DNA from: Megamerina dolium
Lineage: Eukaryota; Arthropoda; Insecta; Diptera; Megamerinidae
Direction: 5' to 3'
Assembly (NCBI GenBank): GCA_963854835.1
Contig: OY978527.1
Location: forward strand, 31,595,047-31,659,046
DNA length: 64,000 nt
The notes beneath the pieces were generated by a model. It made no database searches. It worked only from the letters and a program-made list of their open reading frames with translations, and was not told the DNA's origin. Made by a program: the position numbers and the translations under genes. This document shows, piece after piece, positions 29,060 to 64,000 of the stretch. The stretch's first letter is position 1; each line of letters opens with the position of its first letter.

Positions 29060-30395
29060 GCTCTAAAGCGCAAGAAGAGAGAGCAGAAAAGACGCGAGTA
29101 TAATTAGGTAGCGCTGAGTAGAGACAGGAATCAGACTTAAATATTCTTCGACAAGATCAAACACTTAAGTGGCGGTGTAAATCCCGGAGCCTCTTCCTGT
29201 CGTGACAAAAACGGGAATCTGGTTACAGATGTCCAGAGTGTACTGAGCTTATGGACGGAACACTTTTCCACGTTATATAATGGCGACGCTTCGAACAATT
29301 GCACCAGTGGAGGGGGCCTCCACGAGGTCAGATAGGCCATTTCTAGGCTTTTAAACAACAAAGTTGCAGGTGCTGAAGGCCTGCCTGCCGAGCTGTTTAA
29401 AAGCGGATGCGATGAGCTGCTCACCATCATTCACCAACTTATAAGCAGAATATGGTCGGATGGAAGCATGTCCGATGATTAGAGGCTCAGTGTTCTCTGT
29501 CCTGTACATGAGAAAGGAGACCTGGTAAATCTACCATCGATCAGGTTTTCACACTACGCTAAATCCTGGAGAAGACCAAAAAAAAATCGATACACACCAT
29601 CTATTTGTTAATTATAAAGCCGCTTTCGACAGTCCGGTAAGGGATTACCTCTACACAACAATGTCTGAGTCCCGTATTTCTGCAAAGCTTACTCGTGGAC
29701 CTCTCCCCACCGTTTAATACCGTACAGGTTTACAGACAAGGTGATTCGTTATCGTACTTTTTCAATCTTATTATACGAGCTGCTGATCTACAACATAATG
29801 GCACTATCTTCAAAAAAAGTGTCACTCTGTTGGCGTATGCCAATGACATTGACAGAGTCACCACGAACACGCAAGCAGTGCAGTGCAACATCCTTGAAAG
29901 AGAGTCGCGTCGAATGAGTCTTAAGGGCAAGACGCAGTATCTAGTACCAAGAAACAAAGAGTCTCGTCGTCTTCAACACACGTCACTGTTGATAACTACG
30001 CTTTTGAAGTAGTGAAGAAGTTTGTCTATCTTGGAACCAGCATTAACAAAGGTAACGATGTCTGCCTGGAGATATTGCGAAGGATCCCTCTTGCTATCAG
30101 ATGCTAATTTGGGCTAAGTAAACAATTGAGAAGTTGAGCCATCTCTAGAGAAACGAGAACCACACTTTACAAGTCCCTCATCACGCCTGTCCTTACATAT
30201 GGCGCCGAAGCTTGCATAATTTCCACCTCAGTTGAGATAATGCTCAGAGTTTCGAGAGAAAAGTTTTACGCAATATCTTTGGACCTATTTTCGTTGGTTA
30301 TGAGTATCGATTAGTGTACAACCATGAGCCGTATGAGCTGTATACCGACACCGACATAGTAAAGTGCATTAAAATTCAGCAAGAGCCGGTCCACC
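29060..30395 (+). pseudogene. Decayed LINE reverse transcriptase (same family as 27.6 kb)
   Basis: In shifting frames: KHLSGGVNPGASSCRDKNGN, VQSVLSLWTEHFSTLYNG, LLNNKVAGAEGLPAELFKSG, SVLCPVHEKGDL, a gap, FVNYKAAFDS-like, VYRQGDSLSYFFN, and TLLAYANDIDRVT where the catalytic YADD is changed to YAND. It ends with YNHEPYELYTDTDIVK near 30360, which overlaps the coding tail of the 27.6-kb fragment and ties both to one family. Multiple stops and the changed active site show that it is dead. Confidence 0.8.
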
Positions 30396-31083
30396 TTACC
30401 TCACTAAGACAAAGGATTGTGATGCCATAGCGCAACATCTCCCATTCGACCTGAAAAAATCTTGAGTTTATATTTGACGCTGTGTCGGTGTCTTTCAATG
30501 TTTTTATATTCCAAAATTCTATCTTAGTCCTTACACGATAGCCAAATGTCATCATCGGTTTATTCAGTTTAGTTATCCGAGGCTGTAAAGTAGGTTGCTA
30601 GCCTTCCTGCCCTAGCTTGGTGATAGGGTTGCTATCTTCACCACCAAGCAGGTGTTTGCTTGTTTTGGTCCGCGAGCGGTATTTTATTTCCCACCTACTC
30701 TGCATATCAGCCGGGTATTCCCCTATCCGCTACCTGGAGACGCGTCCGATGGGAGACAAGCAACTTCACACAGCCAAGCAGCAATAAAAAACCCAGAATC
30801 AGTTTACCTGAATTTATCAATAGCACATAACTGCAGAACATGACAGAAAACGAATGCCAGATGGAGTTGGAACACACATGTGTAACTACCCGATCAATTT
30901 GGCCGATACTGAAACTAAAACGAACAAAAACCTACTAGCGCTTAACAGACATACGTTTAGTATTATGGTAGGAATTATTATGTGGCATTGCTTGATAAGA
31001 TGACATGCAAGTAGCTTAGTCATAGCGCCACCTGACTACTGCCAGAGCTGCGGCAAATTTTATTTGTACAATTAAATTTGAAC
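30396..31083. other. Unassigned; no gene recognised
   Basis: A somewhat G+C-richer block (30540-30850) has a 63-codon open frame (30652-30843) with no domain I know. It could be an untranslated leader of a LINE. Confidence 0.3.
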
Positions 31084-31324
31084 TACAGTGGCTCCCAGCT
31101 TATTTCGTACAGTGACAGTTTAAAAATTGCTGCAGTCGTAATTCCTAATATAGCAAAAATTTGAACAAAATATAAATGCCATTTTTGAAAGGAAGGTTTG
31201 TTTTTTATTTTCCAAAATTTACTTTTTCAAAATTTTAGTGTTTGACACTATAAAAAAATAAAATAAGAAAAAAATAGGAAAATTCATGTCACAGCTTATT
31301 TCGTACAGTCTCTTTAAGTTCAAA

Positions 31325-31587
31325 CTAAAAACAAAGTAAGTTGATTTTAATATTTAGTTGACATCCCTTAGCGTTAATGACAGCCTGGAGTCTACTTGGC
31401 ATTGAATCCACCAATTTTTGAGTGATGTCTGGTGTGATTTTTTTCCATTCCTCCATCAGTACCTTCTTTAGGTCTTGCTTATTAGAAATCTTGTGTGTTC
31501 TTATTTTATTGTCCAAAATAGACTAAAGATTTTCAATCACATTCATGTCAGGTGACTGTGGTGGTGGAGACATCAAGTGTGAGCAGT
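31325..31587 (-). pseudogene. Tc1-like transposase, C-terminal remnant
   Basis: In shifted frame it carries the third acid region (SPPPQSPDMNVIENL near 31530-31560), a stop, and then LDNKIRTHKISNKQDLKKVLMEEWKKITPDI..LVDSMPSRLQAVINAKG, the normal end of Tc1 transposases. At least one frameshift and two stops separate it from the N-terminal part. Confidence 0.88.
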
Positions 31588-32364
31588 TCAAATAAGCCAA
31601 GATTGCACAATCCCAGATTTATGTTTTGGGTCATTATCTTGGTAATACCGAAATTCTTCCCGCAAACCCAGTTTGTCTGCACTTTGAAGTAAATTGTTTT
31701 TCAGAATCTCGAGGTACTTCATTTTGTCCATTGTTCCCTCAATAAAAACCAATTCACCTACTCCGGCTGCTGACATACAGGCCCAAACCATCACGCTACC
31801 GCCACCATGCTTCACTGTGGGCTTAAGGTTCTCCTTGTTTAGCTCGGTATTCGCTTTACGCCAAACATATGACATTCCGTCCGAGCCAAAAATATTAAAC
31901 TTAGACTCATCCGCGAAAATAACGGTATTCCAGAACGCAGGAGTATTAATAATATGCTCTTTGGCGAAGTCAAGTCGGCGTTGTATATTCATTTTTGAAA
32001 TGAATGGTTTCTTTCGGGCTACTCGACCGTTCAAGTCATGATTGCGCAGCACACGTCGGACAGTTTCAGCACTGGATGATTTTCCTATTTCACGCTGAAC
32101 CTCTGCAGCCAACTTCGGAGCGGATAACTTTGGATTTTTCTTAATTTTTCGTACAATATAACGCTCGTCTGAAGCGTTGAAAATCTTATTAGGTGCTTCT
32201 CTGCCCTTGTTCTCCAACCGATTTTCGCGAACGAAGCGTTGAATGATGTATTGGACAGTTGAGGCACTTAAATTTGTCATTTCAGCAATTTTTCGCACAC
32301 TCTGACCTTTCCTAAAATGGTTAATTACCAGTTTACGCTGTTCCATCGTTGTACGACGACCCAT
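31588..32364 (-). pseudogene. Tc1-like transposase, N-terminal 258 aa (C-terminus frameshifted)
   Basis: Starts ATG at 32364 (MGRRTTMEQRKLVINHFRKG). Residues about 10-110 form the paired-like double HTH (SVRKIAEMTNLSASTVQYII; SAPKLAAEVQREIGKSSSAETVRRVL). The first catalytic Asp is in VIFADESKF, followed by GGSVMVWACMSAAGVG; the second is in YYQDNDPKHKSG. The frame then hits a stop at 31588, before the SPDMNVIEN Glu motif, which lies out of frame nearby. It normally cuts at the IR/DR ends and inserts at TA. Only the last third is damaged. Confidence 0.92.
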
Positions 32365-32749
32365 AACGCTAAATGTTTAATTTACAGCACTTTAACTATT
32401 TAAAATAATAATAATAAAAATTGTTATAATAGTTAAAAAGGTCCAAAAACTCATACAATTCAAAAAAACTTTGTAACTGCGCGGCAGAATGAAACTTACT
32501 TACATTGAAGTTTGTGTACGAAATAAGATGTGAGCTGAAAATCAGCTGATCAATAGTTTTTCTCTCTTGCATGACAAAAAGAACAATTTTTGGGGTTCCC
32601 CGTTTTCTTATTAGGTTTACTAAACACATACATAGACATCTACATTCAAAACTTATTGATAAGTTTTTTAGTTTCGATGTTACAGCCATGTACATACAAA
32701 TATATACACTGTACGAAATAAGCTGTGAGCCACTGTATATGAATCGGAA

Positions 32750-33440
32750 TTTACAATGCAATGAATGAAAACAAATTGGTTTGACCTCTACTCTGTACCC
32801 AGGTTCGAATCACAGCAAATTAAAAAAAAAAATTGTTTACATGAGAATTATAGCGCAATTAATGAAAATAAATTATTTTGATTAGAATAGTTGGGAAGAG
32901 CAAGAATGGGTAAATTGTCAATTTCAAATCAAAATGTAGATTAGAATTATAATACATTGAATGAAAATTTCCAACCGTGCGATTAAATGTCAAATAAACG
33001 AAAATGTACATGGGAATTTTAATGCATTGAATGTGGGTGCCGTAGCTCAGTGGTTAGTGTGTTGGCCTTCTGATCTGTAGGTCGTGGGTTCAATCCCCGG
33101 CTGAAACATAACAAATTTAATATCGACAAAATTTTTCTTTAGAACGGTACCCAGATATCGGCAAGCAATTGGCAATTCTTCCTGCAATAACAATTTGCCA
33201 TGAAAAGGCTTTTAAGAGATCTCTGTGACAAAGATCAAAAATGTGATGTCGTAAGAGTTCTGCCGTTCGGAACCGGCTAAAATAAGTAGGTCCCATCTAA
33301 TACTGACTAAAATTTAACACGCACATCAGTAAGGGAAGAGAAGCTCGGCCAAAGAACCCTTCGGGGCTTTAATTGCCACATATTTATTTATTTTTATTTT
33401 TTTTTAATTAAAGTTTCTAACTGTGCGACTAATCTACTAA
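32750..33440 (+). repeat. Degenerate tandem array interrupted by a SINE
   Basis: Units of roughly 70-100 bp share TACATG(A/G)GAATT(T)TA(A)TGCATTGAATGAAAATTTCCAACCGTGCGA(T/C)TAA. Starts are visible near 32756, 32842, 32937 and 33007. The last unit is split: its left half ends at 33034 and its right half resumes at about 33410 (AAAGTTTCTAACTGTGCGACTAA). Confidence 0.65.
33035..33409 (+). repeat. tRNA-derived SINE, copy D (most complete)
   Basis: The head is tRNA-like: GGTGCCGTAGCTCAGTGGTT with an A box TAGCTCAGTGG (33043-33053) and a B box GTTCAATCC (33088-33096), then CCCGGCTG. The body has AACGGTACCCAGATATCGGC, GGCAATTCTTCCTGCAATAAC, GTTCTGCCGTTCGGAACCGGC and AGCTCGGCC..CCCTTCGGGGCTT, ending in ATTTATTTATTTTTA-rich DNA. 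The A and B boxes would drive RNA polymerase III. At least five other copies lie in this window (about 4.6, 8.2, 24.0, 44.1 and 53.8 kb). Confidence 0.9.
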
Positions 33441-33444
33441 TCTA

Positions 33445-33474
33445 CCCTTTTATACCCGTACGGGTATAAAAGGG
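33445..33474. repeat. Perfect 30-bp palindrome with TATAAAA on both strands
   Basis: The half-site CCCTTTTATACCCGT is followed at once by its exact reverse complement, with no spacer. Each strand therefore reads GGGTATAAAAGGG, a canonical TATA-box sequence. Confidence 0.9.
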
Positions 33475-34490
33475 AACAATTAGTCTCTACATTGGACATG
33501 CTCGAACAAAAGCGAACAGTTCATTCCATATAAGGAGATCAAATGTACGACTGATCCCGGACACAAATATTAATTTTCAAAAAACATTCACATTTTCTCC
33601 TAAACTCTAAATATGTGAGAATTATTTATTTTATATCTTTAGGGCATAAGCAAAAAAGTTGGATTTAAAGCAAAAGAGTAAATTGAAATAGGGCTACTGG
33701 TTTCTTTAACGATCAAATAAAACACCCATTTTGTGCTTGACTGAGTATGAACATACATATATTTTATACTATATAAGACCTACTTAGCAGCTAATATAAG
33801 TATGAGATCGTGTACGAGTGTCTGAATGTGTGCATAGTATTAAAATCAATTCCTTTTTAAATACTCTTACAATATTAAGTTTTGAAATTAATAGTTTCTA
33901 AAAGTATATTAAACTCCTTTTTCAAAATGGGCATTCTCTATGTCTGCAAAACCGTTGGAATTATAAAAATGCTGCATCAAATGCACATCAACCTTTGATC
34001 CAAGTTTACTATTTATATAGCAAATACGACGCGTAAGTAAACAAGAAAAAAATATGACTTGTAAGCAGAAAATGTATTGTTCCTTTTTATTTGTGCAAAA
34101 GCGAACTGGAATATATGTAATTATGTTTATTTATTTGTTTAGCTATATCCACGTAGAAGAAAAAATGAAGAAGAATCCATTTCCCTGCACCTCGCTTTTA
34201 GCTTAGAGCAAAAGCCTCTCGCTTTATTTAAAAGGCCTTTTTAAGTGTAAAACAAGTATAAGGGCAAATGCCTTAAATACTAGCTTTGAATAAAAGACCT
34301 AAAAGGCTTTGAATATTATTCAAAGAAAATAATTTTGAAACCTCTAAAAATTCACATTAAAGCGTCAGTTACTCGAAACATAAACTTAGAAACCAAATCG
34401 ATATAGGTTTTTGTTATGTTCTATGTTTGCGATAATCGGATGTACTGTTTTCAGATATGGCAAATCGTGTCAGCTGACATGTCAAATTAA
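33475..34490. other. Intergenic, no gene recognised
   Basis: A+T-rich. No coding domain or terminal repeat was identified. Confidence 0.4.
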
Positions 34491-35008
34491 TAGCCTAGAC
34501 AGACGGCAGCCTAATTCCGGATTACCGGCGCACTTAATCAGAATAAAATAATAACCTGACAGACGGCAGTATTGCGGATTAACTAAACGGCTGATTGCTG
34601 TTTTATTAGGTCTGCTCACTTATATTACTATCACTATCAATTTCTGTCATCTGTCACTCTCGATATGAGAAAATCTACGAGAAGTACGTGAACTGAAAAC
34701 TATCAGAAACTTGTAAATTGACATTCACCGTTCGTAATTGACAGCTGGATTTATTTGTTCGCCAACGTTTTTCATGCGGAAAACTGTTGAAAGTTTTTTG
34801 TTAGCGAACATACCTAATATTTTGTAAAATGGATCGAGAAAAATTCACAATAGACTATTTTCAACAGTGTTGCCATCGCAAATTGCCCTAATCCTCTTTT
34901 ATTTTGAGAATTAATTCATAGAGTTTATGCGGATTAGCTGCAGTTAATGCCCGAGTTAATTCGAATTAACTCGGTAAACCGGAATTAGGCTGACGTTTGT
35001 CTAGGCTA
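34491..35008. mobile_element. MITE family M, copy 1 (518 bp)
   Basis: The ends TAGCCTAGACAGACGGCAGC and, inverted, TAGCCTAGACAAACGTCAGC continue as an inverted repeat through CTAATTCCGGATTA. The flanks are TAA (left) and TTA (right). It is over 90% alike by eye to 49882-50409. A non-coding interior and a TWA-like target suggest a PIF/Harbinger-dependent MITE; that is inference. Confidence 0.85.
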
Positions 35009-35640
35009 TTAGTCTGTCTGATTTGCTCATGAGCCATTCTCCACTTTTTGTGCTTTGCATTAATATATTTTTAACCAATAAAATATATAAATAGGGTATA
35101 AGTTTAATTTGTTTTAAATTACAACTTAAATAAATAAATAAAAATTACAACTTACTGAGGTTTAATTAAAATAAAAATATTTGACATGAATCTGAAGCAG
35201 CAGTGAAAATCGATAAATATATTTTCCCTTATTTAAACATATTTATATAATATAATTATTTTATGTACATACATATATTTTTATATACATTTATTTGATT
35301 TTCGTCGTCTCTTCCTGAAGAGTTGGAAAAATAATCACGAGGCGTCGACGTACGACCAAATTAAAAGAAAAATATATTTCTTTTAAGTAATTTGACAATT
35401 TTATTGCAACAAACAACGTTATGATACAATACGATACGATTTGAGTAATCAGTTGCAAATATTGAATAAGGCTAAAAGTATTATCGATTTTTCGTCAAAA
35501 GGTGGCGCTAATGATGCATTGCTCGATACACTAATTATTGAAAGTCAAATGTACACGCGATTGAAAACGGCCATTTCAGACTAATTTTTTTTTAGAGTTG
35601 GCAACACTCTTTCTGGCTGTTTGTATTGAAAGTTATAATA
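35009..35640. other. Intergenic, no gene recognised
   Basis: Nothing supported here. It contains a short TACGATACGATT-type repeat near 35425. Confidence 0.35.
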
Positions 35641-35650
35641 AACGTGAACA

Positions 35651-36430
35651 TGAGTGAAATTTCCAAAGAGATCTGCTATGTTATGCTCTAAGCCGGAAGT
35701 CTACTTCACGCACTTTGGCATAAGCGCGTTTCATACCTTCTACGCAATCTACGAGTTTGCTGTATTTCAAGTTACATGCAACGCTTTTTACGCGTAGAGT
35801 TTTTTGATCTTTCTTTGTTCGAAAACTTTTTAAACAAAACTTGAAGTAAAATCATTTACGATCAGAAAACAATTGGGGATAATTTACAAAAGGCTGGCTA
35901 CTCGAAGATACTCTGTATTCGGGTGCCACATGACTTAACACAAAAAATTTATCTGATCGAATTTCCAGCAGTGAAATGTTGTTAAAACGAAATTAAATCG
36001 AATCATTCCTGTGTATATGGTGGAATTGGATGGGAATTATCCATTATGAGGTGCTACGACCTGGCCAAACTATTGATTTGGCTCTCTGCTGGGAACCAAA
36101 TCAAGCAACCAGCGTACAGCAAATAATTCAAAACAATCGTCCAGAATTGACTGCTAGAAATTGCGTTTTCTTCTAATCATGCTAACGCCAGGCTGCGCAC
36201 ATCTTTGGTGATTAGTCAAAAACTGACTGAACTTGGTTGGTAAGTTTTGATACATCCACCATATAGTCTAGACCTTGCGTCGTCCGACTACCAAATGGTG
36301 AGCTGGGAAAAAATTGGCCAACAAAACAGCTGTCGAAAACGCTGTGGCCGAGTTTTCGTCGCTAACCAACAGAAGTTCTATACCAATGGAATTATGAAAT
36401 TACCCAACAAGATGACGAATGGTCATAGAT
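35651..36430 (+). pseudogene. Mariner transposase relic
   Basis: Fragments in order and in mixed frames: an opening MSEISKEICYVML (ATG 35651), SENNWG/..AGYSKI, VPHDLTQKI (the linker before the catalytic domain), GIGWELSI/HYEVLRPGQTIDLALCWEPNQATSVQQI, NHANARLRTSLVISQKLTELGW and HPPYSLDLASSDYQM, where the last D corresponds to the third catalytic residue. The C-terminus (FYTNGIMKLPNKM) follows. It has many stops and is inactive. Confidence 0.8.
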
Positions 36431-36805
36431 AACAATGGCTAATGTGTACTTGATTTTAATTAATTTTCAATAAAAGAAAATTTCATTCAAAAATTGACAA
36501 AAAACCAAAAATACATTTTCTTTGATCAATAATAATTTAATGTGAACATTGTGATTTATTATGATTTCCTCCTGTAAAAAACTCCTATTTTTATATGTAT
36601 GCTTTAAAAAAACATATCGATCTATTCTATATTGTGGGACGAAATGAAATAATTATTTAAAAAAATAAAGTATAATGGTTGTTATGCTATCCTTATCTAT
36701 ATAGCGAAGTTTAACATAACATTAACATGAGCCACACAGAGAATGCCTCTAGTATATTTTTAAAGACTATACTGAATAACTACTTAGTTATTTTAACAAT
36801 CGCAT

Positions 36806-63506
<26,701 letters not shown>

Positions 63507-63802
63507 CTGTATAACGAAGGAAATTTTAAAAGAAAATTAAGCTCAGTTATGGCAAAATGCTCATAGTTGAGGATTAAAATATGGTGGGTCTAAACGTGAA
63601 GTAGGAAAGTGTGATTGAAAATCTAAAGTTCATATTTTTTACAAAAATTGTTCCAAATAGATATACAGTTTGTCAATTAATTGTTTGCAAAATAAAAAAA
63701 GGTACACAAATTCAGCTTAAACTTAAAAATTTATTTTAAAAATTCATTTTTTCAGTCTTTTTTTGTTTATAACATTATACATGTATGTATTGTACATAAG
63801 TA

Positions 63803-64000
63803 CAGTGGCTCACAGCTTATTTCGTACAGTGTATATATTTTTATGTACATGGCTGTAACATCGAAACTAAAAAACTTATCGATAAGTTTTGAATGTAGAT
63901 GTCTGTGTATGTGTTTAGTAAACCTAATAAGAAAACGGGGAACCCCAAAAATTGTTCTTTTTGTCATGCAAGAAAGAAAAACTATTGATCAGCTGATTTT
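63803..64000 (+). mobile_element. Left end of a second Tc1-like copy (runs off the window)
   Basis: CAGTGGCTCACAGCTTATTTCGTACAGTG after TA (63801-63802) matches, in reverse, the right end of the element at 31086-32735 and continues through its sub-terminal region (ACATGGCTGTAACATCGAAAC, ACGGGGAACCCCAAAAATTG). The transposase would lie beyond the window edge. It is located in the intron right of visible exon 1. Confidence 0.9.

Larger units (their letters stand above)
31086..32735 (-). mobile_element. Tc1-like transposon with IR/DR ends
   Basis: The outer ends CAGTGGCTC..AGCTTATTTCGTACAGTG (31086) and its inverse (to 32735) are flanked by TA (31084-31085, 32736-32737). A second copy of the core word sits further in on each side (CACAGCTTATTTCGTACAG near 31290; CTGTACGAAATAAG-like near 32515). 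This gives four sites, as in IR/DR-type Tc1 elements. The total is 1650 bp, the usual length. The transposase is on the minus strand and broken near its 3' end. Confidence 0.92.

Noticed and set aside
30652..30843. 63-codon plus-strand frame as a small gene
   Set aside because: No domain, no promoter context, sits among LINE relics; could be LINE leader sequence.
33043..33110. tRNA gene
   Set aside because: A and B boxes are present, but no cloverleaf anticodon arm of normal form closes and the sequence continues into a repeated SINE body with other copies in the window.

Overview
The window is nuclear DNA from a higher fly (Diptera). The best fit is a tephritid fruit fly. The reasons are an intact split homologue of Drosophila nonA, insect-type introns, high A+T and a dense load of fly transposons. 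These include DD41D 'rosa-type' mariners, a transposon group first described in a Ceratitis species, plus jockey and LOA LINEs, mdg3/gypsy-like LTR elements, Tc1 and PIF/Harbinger elements. The species assignment is inference; no marker sequence is present.

Layout. 0-2.6 kb holds two decayed mariner transposases. 2.6-12 kb is the minus-strand nonA gene: four coding exons and a 7.3-kb first intron that carries a SINE, an antisense LOA-type LINE and a TA-flanked MITE. 12-36.5 kb has no host gene. It is stacked mobile DNA: an inverted pair of LTRs, a three-level nest (Ty3-type LTR element inside a jockey LINE inside or at the edge of a SINE), a reverse copy of the same LTR family, a BEL-like fragment, more LINE pieces, a Tc1 element with IR/DR-style ends, a full tRNA-derived SINE inside a degenerate repeat array, a 30-bp perfect palindrome, a MITE and another mariner fossil. 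36.8-63.5 kb is one minus-strand gene. Thirteen exons join with consistent splice phase into 1450 codons and encode a membrane protein (CUB-like segment, EGF repeats, one membrane span, about 1180-residue Ser-rich cytoplasmic tail). Its 5' exons lie beyond the right edge. Its introns hold two deleted PIF/Harbinger elements, a second MITE copy, a solo LTR that itself hosts a DD41D mariner and a SINE, an R2-like LINE remnant, two near-complete DD41D elements side by side, and at the right edge a second Tc1 copy.

How parts relate. The two host genes are independent: nonA is a nuclear RNA-binding DBHS protein and the large gene is a cell-surface receptor-like protein. The mobile elements give a relative chronology through nesting and target-site duplications. 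The most notable mechanistic signals are a textbook -1 frameshift cassette at the gag/pol junction of the LTR element (heptamer, 6-nt spacer, 11-bp perfect stem), an ATGA stop/start overlap in the jockey LINE, a T7 slippery run shared by both DD41D copies, and an LTR-LTR palindrome integrated as a unit with its own ATAT duplication.

All exon boundaries, family names and element limits were read by eye from sequence; family names rest on remembered motifs, not on a search.
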